Below are positions 8,214 to 16,319 of a stretch of DNA of 39,515 nt, piece by piece. The notes beneath the pieces are model-generated. The model was not told where the DNA came from. It saw nothing but the letters and a program-made list of their open reading frames with translations, and ran no database searches. The position numbers and the translations under genes are program-made. This stretch comes from Myxococcota bacterium (GTDB lineage Bacteria > Myxococcota_C > UBA6777): assembly GCA_963169055.1 (NCBI GenBank), contig CAUJFU010000340.1, positions 1 to 39,515 of the forward strand, written 5' to 3'. The first letter of the stretch is position 1; each line of letters begins with the position of its first letter.

Positions 8214-9578
8214 CTATTCTTTCAAACCATCTTTGATCCAGCGCTCGATCAAGGCGGCATCCCCGCCCACAAGGGGATAACCTGCGGGGGGCATGGCGAG
8301 GACACCGGGCGCGGCTTTGAGCGCGTCCACGATCTTTTGTGCGCGTGGCTTGACTTGTTCGTAAGTTTCGAGGGGGAAGGCTTGACCGCCCACGCTTGCG
8401 TGGCAGTTGGTACATCGCGTTTTGGAGACAAACGGTGCAACGTGCTGGTTGTAAGTAATGGAAGAGGTGGCTTGTCCGATGCGAGTGAGGTTTTGGCGAT
8501 CTGCAACCCAAAGCGTTCCATCACTTGCGCTGTGGATCAGCGAGATATCAGCGGATATCTCGGAAGGTCGGGGCATCTTGGAGGCATCTTCTCCTTCGAT
8601 GCGAAAAAGTTCAGTCGGAGTGAAGACCCACGCAAAGCCCGATGTGGCTTCGATGGCGATCTGTTGCAGGGCCAGCGTTTCCTCGTTTTTCTCGTTGGGT
8701 TGGATGCGATAAGGCCACCATGCTGCGGTGGTTTCGCGTTGTTTGCGCAGCCACAACCCCTTGTCGCTAAGCCCCCAATAATCGCTACGGCTGGCGGGAA
8801 GGGCTTGGATCAACGCAACGCCTTCGCTTTCAAAGTTGCGTTGTTGCCACTGTCCAAGATCGTCTTGTCGGAGGATCACGTCCTTCCCATCGGAGTCTTT
8901 GACGATCAATGTTTTGAGAGTGGCGACCCACAAAAGAGAGCGTACACCTTTGATATCATCGAAAGAAACAAGGCGCTCGTTTTCATACCGCCAGAGCTTG
9001 TCACGGGTTCCGATCCAAAGAGAGCCTTCGCGATAAGCCGCCAACGCGGTGATCGGGCTATTTCCAAGCTGTTGATGCAAAAGCGTGGTCTGGAGTTGGC
9101 TATCCCAAAGATAGATGCGATCGGACGTTGCGACGGCAAACCCACCTTGCAACCAAGGAGCGATGCCGATCACATCGACTTGATCGCTTGCGAGGGTAAA
9201 GGTTTTTTCTTTCAGGACAAAAAAGCCACCGACTCCGCCGATCAAGGTGTCTCCACCCGAAACGTTGGCAAAGCGCAGCACCTCTTTGCCCTTGAGTTTT
9301 TCAGGCAACGGAAAGACCGTCACTTCGGGCGAGATCGTGGCGATGACTTTGGGTTTGAGGATTGCGATCTGGTCGGGGTTGTTCTCAGGAGAGACGTCTC
9401 CAGATGCGCCGTCGGTGGATTCGGATTCTTGGGCGGTTTCGGCGGATGATTCGGTCGATGTAGGCGTTGTGCATCCAAAGCCCGCCCCCCAAAGCCCGCT
9501 TCCCAAGAAAAACAAGCTCGTCATCCACGAGAGCCAAGCCCGATATCTCCGATGTGTTGTCGACAATCTTGTGTTCAA
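8214..9578 (-). CDS. Lipoprotein with beta-propeller-like region and C-terminal CxxCH cytochrome domain
   Basis: 454 residues from TTG 9578, chosen because it puts the lipobox G-F-G-C at Cys36. GTG 9662 has a better Shine-Dalgarno (AGGAG, 4 nt) but would leave an implausibly long 63-residue prepeptide; the start is uncertain. After a Ser/Thr/Glu-rich linker, residues about 90-345 show WD- or reporter-propeller-like strands such as 'SLWIGTRDKLWRYENERLV' and 'GTLWVADRQNLTRIG'. The last 90 residues form a monoheme cytochrome-like domain: CTNCH near residue 390, 'MPP.GYPLV' supplying a candidate Met ligand, and a closing 'LIERWIKDGL', typical of PSCyt1-type domains. It is the first gene of the cassette and probably brings an electron-transfer or sensing role. 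Confidence 0.72.
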   Translation of the reverse strand: MNTRLSTTHRRYRAWLSWMTSLFFLGSGLWGAGFGCTTPTSTESSAETAQESESTDGASGDVSPENNPDQIAILKPKVIATISPEVTVFPLPEKLKGKEVLRFANVSGGDTLIGGVGGFFVLKEKTFTLASDQVDVIGIAPWLQGGFAVATSDRIYLWDSQLQTTLLHQQLGNSPITALAAYREGSLWIGTRDKLWRYENERLVSFDDIKGVRSLLWVATLKTLIVKDSDGKDVILRQDDLGQWQQRNFESEGVALIQALPASRSDYWGLSDKGLWLRKQRETTAAWWPYRIQPNEKNEETLALQQIAIEATSGFAWVFTPTELFRIEGEDASKMPRPSEISADISLIHSASDGTLWVADRQNLTRIGQATSSITYNQHVAPFVSKTRCTNCHASVGGQAFPLETYEQVKPRAQKIVDALKAAPGVLAMPPAGYPLVGGDAALIERWIKDGLKE

Positions 9579-9873
9579 GTGTATCCTGCCCTTTTCTTGC
9601 CAAAAAGCTGAGATGGCTTCTTTCAAACCATTATCGTTTTGGCAGAAAGCGAAGTTGAGCACAATTCTCCTACTTTTTAGTAGAGTTTAAAAAGCCCATC
9701 CTGCCGAGAAAAAAACAAGCAGGAGTGACGCCCCCCCAAACAAAGACTGGCTGAAAACAACGCTTCGATTCGAACAACAAACGGCGAGCCCAAATCCTGT
9801 GTAAGGAAAACAAACGGTGAGCGTTAAGGCGACAGAATGGCTGTGAGATCGGGCGTAGAAGTTAGCAAAAGCG

Positions 9874-10488
9874 ATGCGTAGCGAAGCAGACAAGACGTTA
9901 TCAAGAGAGACCGAAGAGGCGTTGGTATTGGTTGCACAGCAAGGAGATCGTGCAGCGATGGCAGCGCTCTATCGGGCCTTTGCGGAGCGTTTGTATCGTC
10001 AAGTGATCTACCCATCGGTGGCGGATGTCGGAGCAGCGGAGGATATCTTGAAAGAGACCTTTGCGACAGCGATGGAAAAGATCGGGGCGTATGTATGGAA
10101 TCCAGCGTACGGGATCTTTCCATGGTTGGCGCGGATCGCGCGGAATCGGGCGTTGGATGTGCATCGAAAACGCCAAAGAGAAGCGCGAGGTCAGGGGGCT
10201 TATCGTGAGATGCTCGATCAGCTTACACCTTCGGACTCGGCGGAGCGGTTGTTGAGCGAGGATCAAGAGCAGCGTTTGTTAAAAGAGCGGGTGCATCGCC
10301 TGATGGAACGGCTGAATCCGCGCTATCGTCTGGCGTTGAAGATGCGTTTGTTTGAAGAAAAGAGCCGCGAAGACTGTGCCTCGGCGCTCGATATCAAGCT
10401 AGGAACCTTTGATGTGCTGTTGCATCGGGCGTTGTTGTCATTTCGTCGGTGTTGGGAAGAAGAGGAGGAGCGCCATGACGGCGAGTGA
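9874..10488 (+). CDS. ECF-type RNA polymerase sigma factor
   Basis: 204 residues. Region 2 spans about residues 25-95, with 'AALYRAFAERLYR', a DILKETF segment (the usual 'D..Q.TF' core-binding helix) and 'PWLARIARNRALDVHRKR'. Region 4 spans about 140-195, with 'LNPRYRLALKMRLFEEKSREDCASALDIKLGTF', a helix-turn-helix of the 'L...YR..l.LR..eg.s..EIA..L....GTV' type. There is no sigma region 1 or 3, as in ECF factors. No strong Shine-Dalgarno precedes ATG 9874. The gene overlaps the next by 14 nt, the usual arrangement for a sigma/anti-sigma pair. Direct repeats 'acaaacgg(c/t)gagc' upstream at about 9778 and 9810 may be promoter or operator elements. Confidence 0.87.
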   Translation: MRSEADKTLSRETEEALVLVAQQGDRAAMAALYRAFAERLYRQVIYPSVADVGAAEDILKETFATAMEKIGAYVWNPAYGIFPWLARIARNRALDVHRKRQREARGQGAYREMLDQLTPSDSAERLLSEDQEQRLLKERVHRLMERLNPRYRLALKMRLFEEKSREDCASALDIKLGTFDVLLHRALLSFRRCWEEEEERHDGE

Positions 10489-11179
10489 TCCGAAAGAAAA
10501 ACAAGAGAAGCCAACCAAGACTACGTTGCATGCGGTGGATGCGATGTGGGAGGAAGAGGCATTGTGGGAGATAGAAAAAGGCGAAGGCTACGAAGAGATC
10601 AACGCAGAGATCGAAGTGGAGATCGATGCAGAGAAAGCAGACGAGATGGCTTGCTTGCTGCGCCACAGCGCGAACCCGCCGACGTTATCGAAAGAGGCGT
10701 TTGCAAGGATCGGGGACGCGCTGTTTGGTTCGGCGCTTGCGCTCCCGATCGAGCGCATCCTGCCCAAGCCTTCGGTGTCTTCAGCGGATCGATTGGTGGT
10801 TGTAGAAGCCGCATCGATCGAGAAAAAAGCGGATGCCAAGAGCCGAGAAGATTTGTCGTGGTGGTCGGGTTGGACGTCATGGTTGCAGCGAGGGTCGGCG
10901 TGGCGACCTGTGTCGGCGTGGCGGCCCGTGTGGGGTTTGGCGGTGTTGGGCTGCGTGGTGTGGGTGGTGGCTGGCGTATGGAGCATCGAAAAGCCGCCAT
11001 CATCGAGGCTTACAAAGGTCGAGATCTCAGCGACGGCACGAGGTCCGTGGCCGAACGGAGTGGATCCGTTCGCTGTGACTCGCGATGCTTCGGAGCGTTT
11101 GGGCCACGTGTTGCGCTATTATCGAGAACAGCGCCAAGATCAATGGATCGAAGAGCTGGGGGCATCGAATGTGCGCTAA
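10475..11179 (+). CDS. Putative membrane anti-sigma factor
   Basis: 234 residues. ATG 10475 follows GAGGAGGAG by 4 nt inside the end of the sigma gene. The N-terminal ~90 residues are strongly acidic and helical; a helix-rich region then leads to one transmembrane segment (about residues 150-167, 'VWGLAVLGCVVWVVAGVW') and an extracytoplasmic tail of about 65 residues. Single-pass topology with a cytosolic acidic/helical head, and translational overlap with an ECF gene, are the standard marks of anti-sigma factors. I see no ZAS zinc motif (H-x3-C-x2-C). The assignment rests on context and topology rather than on a recognised domain. Confidence 0.68.
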   Translation: MTASDPKEKQEKPTKTTLHAVDAMWEEEALWEIEKGEGYEEINAEIEVEIDAEKADEMACLLRHSANPPTLSKEAFARIGDALFGSALALPIERILPKPSVSSADRLVVVEAASIEKKADAKSREDLSWWSGWTSWLQRGSAWRPVSAWRPVWGLAVLGCVVWVVAGVWSIEKPPSSRLTKVEISATARGPWPNGVDPFAVTRDASERLGHVLRYYREQRQDQWIEELGASNVR

Positions 11180-11792
11180 GTACGAGAGTTTGCGTTTCGA
11201 GCGTTGGTTCGTTTGGTGTTGGGTGGCGCTTTGCGCCTTGGGATGGGGTTGCATCACCAAGGGCCACGACGAAGCGAACGATGGAGTGCGGCAGCAACAG
11301 ATCCGCAAAGAACAGCGTAAACGCCAAGAGGCCGAATTATCGGCATTGTTGATCGCACGCAGCCATCACCGCCGAGCTTCGGTGCTTTTCGAGCAAAAAG
11401 AAATCGAGCGCGGGCTGCGTGAACTAGACGCGGTGATGGAGTTACCGATCGATCGGACCTTTATGGCAGGCCAAGAGGCGATCTTGGATGCGTGGGGTCG
11501 CAAAGCCTCGGTGTTGCTTCGTTTGGGGAGAGAACAACAGGCCGAAGAAGTGATCCAACAGGCGTTACAGCGTTATGGGAACGATGCAGCATCCTTTTAT
11601 CTTGCGCAGCTTTATCACATTCAAGGGCAGATCTTGGAGCAGCGAAAAAAACTCGAAGCGGCATTGCTTGCGTACCAACGATCGATCGAGATCAACAAAG
11701 AAGTGATCCGCCGCGTGCAACAAGCGAGACAAGGGGCGGGTGTGCTTCGCCCGAATACAGCGCAAGATGCGACGCAAAGGAGACAACCATGA
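11169..11792 (+). CDS. TPR-like helical lipoprotein in the ECF operon
   Basis: 207 residues. ATG 11169 lies within the end of the anti-sigma gene (11-nt overlap), preceded by a G-rich stretch. The signal peptide ends in lipobox L-G-W-G-C (Cys28). The mature part is charged and helical, with TPR-like phasing: 'RASVLFEQKEIERGLRELDAVMEL', 'ASVLLRLGREQQAEEVIQQALQRYG' and 'AQLYHIQGQILEQRKKLEAALLAYQRSIEI'. TPR units mediate protein-protein contacts. Being translationally coupled with an ECF sigma/anti-sigma pair, it could be a periplasmic partner of the anti-sigma tail or a regulon member (inference). Confidence 0.72.
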   Translation: MCAKYESLRFERWFVWCWVALCALGWGCITKGHDEANDGVRQQQIRKEQRKRQEAELSALLIARSHHRRASVLFEQKEIERGLRELDAVMELPIDRTFMAGQEAILDAWGRKASVLLRLGREQQAEEVIQQALQRYGNDAASFYLAQLYHIQGQILEQRKKLEAALLAYQRSIEINKEVIRRVQQARQGAGVLRPNTAQDATQRRQP

Positions 11793-12517
11793 TCGCCCAT
11801 AGATACGAACCATCGGGCCGTGAGATGGCATCATGGAAGGCAAACGACACCCGCAACAACGCAGCCTGCGCGAAACGCATAGCCCATTTTCTCGAAATGC
11901 TCGGAGAGTGGTGCGTGATCGTGCTGTGCGTGTCGAGTTTAGCGGGTTGCTCGATCTCGAAACAGTCGATGCGCTCGGATGCACCAAGCGCATTCGACCA
12001 TCGGGTCTCCAAGAAGATGAACGAAGGACTGCCAAGCGAGAGCGAAAAAGCAAAAACCGAGATCGCCCAACTGAGCGGATGGATCAACGAGCTCCAAGGC
12101 CGAAAATTGGCTCAAAGACAAGACGCCAAAGATCAAGATACCCTTGTTGGGGTGGGCGCTACAAACGGATCGCAGCAACCGCAAGCCCGCCCCACCACAG
12201 ACAAGCAACAAGATCTCACACCCAGCGCACAACCGAGACCTTCTCCAACGGAGGACGAGCCACAAAGAAGAATAGAAAACGTACAGCTCGCTCATCGACG
12301 GCCTTGGTGGGCTCCGCCACCACCGCGCACGATGGCTTACCGCCAACTGACCCCAAAAGAGCGGATCTGTCGGTCAGCGCGGATGATCTGTCGCATCAGC
12401 GAGCGGATCTGCAAGATCGCAGCACAACATCCCGAACGCCCCACGTTTCAAAAAAGCTGCGCCAACGCACAAAAAGATTGTCTCGACGCTCAAAAGCGAT
12501 GCAAAGCAGCCAACTAG
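11789..12517 (+). CDS. Lipoprotein with C-terminal heptad-spaced Cys ladder
   Basis: 242 residues from ATG 11789, which overlaps the upstream TGA (ATGA) and follows AAAGGAGA at 5 nt. The lipobox L-A-G-C falls at residue 54, a long prepeptide, so internal starts (Met13 or Met37) remain possible. The middle is Gln/Pro/Ser-rich and probably unstructured. The C-terminal 55 residues carry six Cys in the pattern C-x6-C-x6-C-x15-C-x6-C-x6-C: two helices with one Cys per heptad turn, separated by a Pro-containing loop. This fits a helical hairpin closed by up to three disulfides, or a metal or redox site. I know of no named domain with this ladder. It is the fourth gene of the ECF operon. Confidence 0.7.
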   Translation: MIAHRYEPSGREMASWKANDTRNNAACAKRIAHFLEMLGEWCVIVLCVSSLAGCSISKQSMRSDAPSAFDHRVSKKMNEGLPSESEKAKTEIAQLSGWINELQGRKLAQRQDAKDQDTLVGVGATNGSQQPQARPTTDKQQDLTPSAQPRPSPTEDEPQRRIENVQLAHRRPWWAPPPPRTMAYRQLTPKERICRSARMICRISERICKIAAQHPERPTFQKSCANAQKDCLDAQKRCKAAN

Positions 12518-12663
12518 CGCACACGATAGGGGATGGAAAGCAAATGGGGGGGGTTGAAGATCCAAGGCAAGACCGCCAAGATCCCACGTTGAAACTTTTG
12601 CGTGCATGTTCGCACAACCACGAGACAAGCACCACCCAACCACGAACGGGCTTTGGAGGGCAG

Positions 12664-13485
12664 ATGGCGAATTATCAAACACATATCGCATGGGGTACAG
12701 TGATCGGCGTAAGTGCCGCAGCAACGGCCAAGATGGCTTATCCAGTCGTGGGATGGCAAGTCTTGCCGCTGGGTGCTTTTTTGGGGTTTGTGGGTGGAAT
12801 GATCCCAGACGTCGATCACGACACAGGGCACGCGCTCGACACCATCGCAGCGATGCTTTCGACCTTTATCCCCGTCCTCACGCTCACGGTATACGGCCAA
12901 GCAAGGGAAAGTTGGACGCTTTGGAGTCTGGCCGTGTTATTCCCTTGCCACTCGCTGCTGCATCTGGGTTTTAAGCAGCTATCCCCTTGGGATTACAGCA
13001 AAAAGCACGTCACTCGAACGTATATCCGAGAGGCGTTTCGTGCGATCCTTGTGGCGGCGATCTGCGCCATCCCCGCGCTATTTTTCTTCAAGCAGCTTCC
13101 GATGCCGTGGATACAAACGTGGCTGTTGATGGTTGGGATCGCGATCTTGGTTCAAGTCAGTCTCCCCTTATTTCGGACGATCACAGTCCACCGAGGGGCC
13201 ATCCACAGCGTACCTGTGGTTCTTGTGTACGCCGAGTTGGTCTACCTCTTTATGTACCGATTCTCTTGGCCTGATCGAGTTGCGCTTGCGGCTTGTGCGA
13301 TGCTTGGGGCGCTTTCGCACTTAATCCTCGACGAGATCTATTCTGTAGACTTCGATGGCAAGGCGATCAAAGTCAAACGCTCCTTTGGTACAGCCTTTAG
13401 CTTTTGGAAAAAAGACTTTGCCAACGAGATGATCGGGATCTACGTCGTAGCAGCGTTGTTATTGGCGTTTTGTTTATTTGTGTGA
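12664..13485 (+). CDS. YdjM-like (DUF457) membrane metal-dependent hydrolase family protein
   Basis: 273 residues. ATG 12664 has GGAGG 5 nt upstream; the frame is open further back only because it shadows the preceding gene. Multiple hydrophobic segments make an integral inner-membrane protein. Conserved polar positions of the YdjM/DUF457 family are visible: 'GGMIPDVDHDTGHALD' near residue 45, 'HRGAIHSVPV' near 180 and 'GALSHLILDEIYSVD' near 225, giving Asp/His pairs in or near the membrane. E. coli YdjM is an SOS-regulated inner-membrane protein; its biochemical activity is unproven. No LexA-like site was recognised here. Its last codons are part of the 81-bp duplication. Confidence 0.8.
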   Translation: MANYQTHIAWGTVIGVSAAATAKMAYPVVGWQVLPLGAFLGFVGGMIPDVDHDTGHALDTIAAMLSTFIPVLTLTVYGQARESWTLWSLAVLFPCHSLLHLGFKQLSPWDYSKKHVTRTYIREAFRAILVAAICAIPALFFFKQLPMPWIQTWLLMVGIAILVQVSLPLFRTITVHRGAIHSVPVVLVYAELVYLFMYRFSWPDRVALAACAMLGALSHLILDEIYSVDFDGKAIKVKRSFGTAFSFWKKDFANEMIGIYVVAALLLAFCLFV

Positions 13486-13598
13486 TGCTTTATAGGGGCG
13501 GATGCTGCGGTGTTTGCGCTTGGCGGGGGGCGGAGGCTGTGATGGGCGTTTTGTTTATTTGTGTGATGCTTTATAAGGGCGGATGCTGCGGTGTTTTG
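13464..13598. repeat. 81-bp-period tandem duplication across a tail-to-tail gene junction
   Basis: About 52 bp beginning 'ggcgttttgtttatttgtg' at 13464 recur at 13545 with only one or two differences. The first copy holds the last codons and TGA of the YdjM-like gene. The second copy, read on the minus strand, supplies the last ~14 codons and TAA (13557-13555) of the next gene. In a single-copy ancestor the two stops would have overlapped. Confidence 0.85.
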
Positions 13599-14637
13599 GG
13601 GAGAAGGTGTTGCGGGGATGAACGGGGATCTCGCGCAGGGCTGCGCGAAAGCAGTATCCCGGGCGATTTGAGGGGGTGATCGGACGGATTGCAAAGGCCA
13701 AACTTCCGCGTTTTTGTTTCCAACGATGGGCAGAAAGATCGAGGTGATGGCGTCGCCAACCTTGTTTTTGAGACACTACAAAGCGGCGCAACAAGCGATG
13801 TTCGGCGTACACCGCGATCTCTACATCTGTGCCGGAAGGTTCGATGGTAGGGGCGAGATTGCTTGGGGTAGGAGTGCCGATGCCATGTTCGACGACCAAC
13901 GCCCCCTCAAGCGGAACATCGCGGTAATGAACATGCAAGATCTGACAGCGTTTGGGCATCGCCCACAAACAATCTCGAGGCGTATCTTGGATCTCTTGGA
14001 GGATACGTCCGAAAAAGTAGTGTTGCGGCCCATGATGCCAGCCGGGTCGTTCACGCCAATGATGAAACCAGTCGACTTGCCCGACGGGCGAAGAGGCTGG
14101 ACATCCTTGTGCGCGTTGAGCGTCAGGAGGTGTCTCAAGGCCCACTTCGGCCCGCCGAAGCTTATCAAGAGAGAGAAAGTCGTACAAAAGACGTGGAGAG
14201 GCAGGAAGCTGAAACAGAGAGACGTCGATCGGACCAAAACGCTTGTGCGTTCGACGCCAGTACAAGCGTTGTAAGGCATCGAGATCATGTTGAAAAGATC
14301 GCTGAAACCACCACTTGCCGAGCGAAGGGGCGCGCAAGACCCACAGCCGCTTGTAACGGCTGAGGTCTTCTTGCGCGATCTGTTCGGCGTACAAAACAGG
14401 CAGTCCCCGCAGAGGTTCTGCGCCCATCAAGGCCCAACGGGGGATCAAAGCGACAGCATCGCCGGGTTGGTATTGCGTGCGGATGTAGCTTGTAGGAGCG
14501 GCCCAATCGTTGCGGTCAAGGCGTGTCGCGTAGATACCGACGTGCATAAACAGCGCAAACACCGAAGCACCGAGAGCGAGCCACAAGAACAAGCGTTCCG
14601 ACCATCGGGTAGACGGGAGGTGCAATCTGTTCTCCAT
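13555..14637 (-). CDS. N-terminally membrane-anchored protein of unknown function
   Basis: 360 residues from ATG 14637, 21 nt after the rho stop, so probably cotranscribed with rho. A TTG three codons upstream is an alternative; neither has a strong Shine-Dalgarno. One transmembrane helix (about residues 13-35) precedes a large extracytoplasmic part rich in Trp, Arg and His. The segment '..NDWAAPTSYIRTQYQPGDAVALIPRW' resembles the soluble region after the membrane part of GT39/ArnT-like transferases, where 'd...yl...y.pgD.vl..p' recurs, so it may be a detached domain of that type (inference, low confidence). The C-terminal 14 residues are encoded inside the duplicated segment shared with the convergent gene. 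A perfect 8-bp inverted repeat (13631-13648) lies inside the gene. Confidence 0.65.
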   Translation of the reverse strand: MENRLHLPSTRWSERLFLWLALGASVFALFMHVGIYATRLDRNDWAAPTSYIRTQYQPGDAVALIPRWALMGAEPLRGLPVLYAEQIAQEDLSRYKRLWVLRAPSLGKWWFQRSFQHDLDALQRLYWRRTHKRFGPIDVSLFQLPASPRLLYDFLSLDKLRRAEVGLETPPDAQRAQGCPASSPVGQVDWFHHWRERPGWHHGPQHYFFGRILQEIQDTPRDCLWAMPKRCQILHVHYRDVPLEGALVVEHGIGTPTPSNLAPTIEPSGTDVEIAVYAEHRLLRRFVVSQKQGWRRHHLDLSAHRWKQKRGSLAFAIRPITPSNRPGYCFRAALREIPVHPRNTFSPKHRSIRPYKASHK

Positions 14638-14658
14638 CGCGAGCAAAGCGAAAGGGAA

Positions 14659-15912
14659 TTATTGGCTCATCGACGCCAAGAATTCTTGGTTGCTCGAGGT
14701 GCGGCTCACCTTGTCGAGCAAGAATTCCATGGAATCGATCACGTTGAGGGGGTGGAGAAGCTGACGAAGAACCCAAACGCGGTTGAGTTCGAGGTCGGAG
14801 AGCAAGAGTTCTTCTTTCCGTGTACCCGACTTGTTGATATCGAGACAGGGGAAGATACGCTTTTCCATGAGCTTGCGATCGAGGTGAAGTTCGCAGTTAC
14901 CGGTACCTTTGAATTCTTCAAAGATCACTTCGTCCATACGCGAACCTGTGTCGATCAAGGCGGTTGCGATAATGGTCAAGGAGCCGCCTTCTTCGATATT
15001 ACGGGCTGCGCCAAAGAAGCGCTTGGGTTTGTGAAGTGCGTTAGAGTCCACACCACCCGAGAGGATCTTGCCCGAGGGAGGGACAACGGCGTTGTAAGCA
15101 CGAGCAAGGCGGGTGATGGAGTCGAGCAAGATCACGACGTCGCGTTTGTGTTCGACAAGGCGCTTGGCTTTTTCGATCACCATCTCGGCGACTTGGACGT
15201 GACGAGCGGCGGGTTCATCAAAGGTCGAGGAGACGACTTCGCCCTTGACAGAGCGCTGCATATCGGTGACTTCTTCGGGGCGTTCATCGATCAACAGCAC
15301 AATCAAAGCGACTTCGGGGTTGTTGGTGGTGATGGCGTTGGCGACATGCTGCATCAAGACCGTCTTTCCGGCGCGGGGAGGGGAAACGATCAAAGCGCGC
15401 TGGCCTTTTCCGATCGGCGCAAGCAAGTTGATGATGCGCATATCGTACTGGGTGGCAGAATGTTCGAGATTGAGTCGCTCGGTGGGGTAGAGTGGGGTCA
15501 GGTTGTCGAAGAGGATTTTTTCGCGAGCGACTTCGGGTTCTTCAAAGTTGATGTGTTCGACTTTGAGGAGTGCGAAGTAGCGTTCCGACTCTTTGGGGGG
15601 GCGGATCTGACCCGAGATAGTGTCACCTGTACGAAGATTGAAGCGGCGGATTTGGGAGGGGGAGACGTAGATATCGTCGGGACCGGGGAGATAGTTGTAG
15701 TCGGGAGAACGCAGGAAACCAAAGCCGTCAGGAAGGACTTCCAAGACGCCTTCACCGAAGATTTGGCCTTCGCGATCGGTTTGTGCTTGGAGGATCGCGA
15801 AGATCAACTCTTGCAAACGCAGACCGGGCGCATTTTCGATGCCCATCTCGCGTGCCATGCTGTGCAGGTCGGTGATTTTTTTGGTTTTGAGTTCGTTGAG
15901 GTTCAGGATCAT
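14659..15912 (-). CDS. rho: Transcription termination factor Rho
   Basis: 417 residues, full length for the family. ATG 15912 has AGGAG 8-9 nt upstream. The N-terminal domain opens '[24 protein letters not shown]' followed by the RNA-binding cold-shock-like part ('[16 protein letters not shown]', residues 54-69). The ATPase core has P-loop PPRAGKT (178-184), Walker B '[16 protein letters not shown]', the Q-loop region around '[12 protein letters not shown]' and the R-loop '[31 protein letters not shown]'. Rho hexamers load on C-rich RNA and terminate transcription by 5'-3' translocation. The N-terminal helix bundle reads 'ENAPGLRLQ' where many Rho have 'ENASRLRKQ', a minor change. A near-consensus promoter about 400 nt upstream gives a long leader, as expected for an autoregulated rho. 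Confidence 0.97.
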   Translation of the reverse strand: MILNLNELKTKKITDLHSMAREMGIENAPGLRLQELIFAILQAQTDREGQIFGEGVLEVLPDGFGFLRSPDYNYLPGPDDIYVSPSQIRRFNLRTGDTISGQIRPPKESERYFALLKVEHINFEEPEVAREKILFDNLTPLYPTERLNLEHSATQYDMRIINLLAPIGKGQRALIVSPPRAGKTVLMQHVANAITTNNPEVALIVLLIDERPEEVTDMQRSVKGEVVSSTFDEPAARHVQVAEMVIEKAKRLVEHKRDVVILLDSITRLARAYNAVVPPSGKILSGGVDSNALHKPKRFFGAARNIEEGGSLTIIATALIDTGSRMDEVIFEEFKGTGNCELHLDRKLMEKRIFPCLDINKSGTRKEELLLSDLELNRVWVLRQLLHPLNVIDSMEFLLDKVSRTSSNQEFLASMSQ

Positions 15913-16025
15913 ACAGATGGCTCCTAGGTTTCGAGGCTCATCCGCGGATAGGGCGGATGCTACGACATGGAAAGAGTGAAGTCATGAAGAAACAAAGTCT
16001 TTTGCGCTTCACAGCGAAGGCATGC

Positions 16026-16044
16026 CATGACAAGAAAATTGTCA
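16026..16044. other. 7-bp-stem hairpin in the rho leader
   Basis: ATGACAA and TTGTCAT separated by 5 nt form a perfect 7-bp inverted repeat 114 nt upstream of the rho start codon. Confidence 0.5.
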
Positions 16045-16082
16045 TGTTGCGTTAGGATTGCGGGTCGTTGGTAGGAAAGGGT

Positions 16083-16101
16083 TCGACGTTGGGAACGTCG
16101 A
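16083..16101. other. 8-bp-stem hairpin in the rho leader
   Basis: TCGACGTT, loop GGG, AACGTCGA: a perfect 8-bp stem with a 3-nt loop. No U-run follows on either strand, so it is more likely an RNA structure or operator than an intrinsic terminator. Confidence 0.6.
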
Positions 16102-16319
16102 GAAGACACGCACAGGGAACGTCTATGGAAGTGACGAATGATACTTTTTGTTGGGAATGGCTTCTCGGTTCGTTTCGTTCGTGTCGCGCTGTATGTGCCG
16201 GATGGATGATTAGGGGGATAAAGGCTTGGCGGACATGGACGAGATTGCTGGGCAGGTTGAGAAGAGTGAAAGGGATTGGTTTGATGAAAGTCAAAAAACC
16301 ACGCATAGAGATGGGTTGG

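Larger units (their letters stand above)
15913..16313 (-). promoter_or_regulatory. Long rho leader (about 400 nt)
   Basis: The promoter at 16320-16348 points toward rho and leaves about 400 nt of untranslated RNA. The leader contains two strong hairpins (16083-16101 and 16026-16044). Read 5'-3' on the minus strand, it also has a possible short ORF from ATG 16306 (84 codons to 16052), which would be almost leaderless and has no clear homology. In E. coli, rho is preceded by a long leader used for Rho-dependent autoregulation; the same role here is an inference. No other gene is convincing between 15913 and 16438. Confidence 0.55.

Noticed and set aside
14287..15927. 546-codon open frame antisense to rho
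   Set aside because: The opposite strand encodes a full-length Rho; this frame has no recognisable domain and is a codon-bias shadow.
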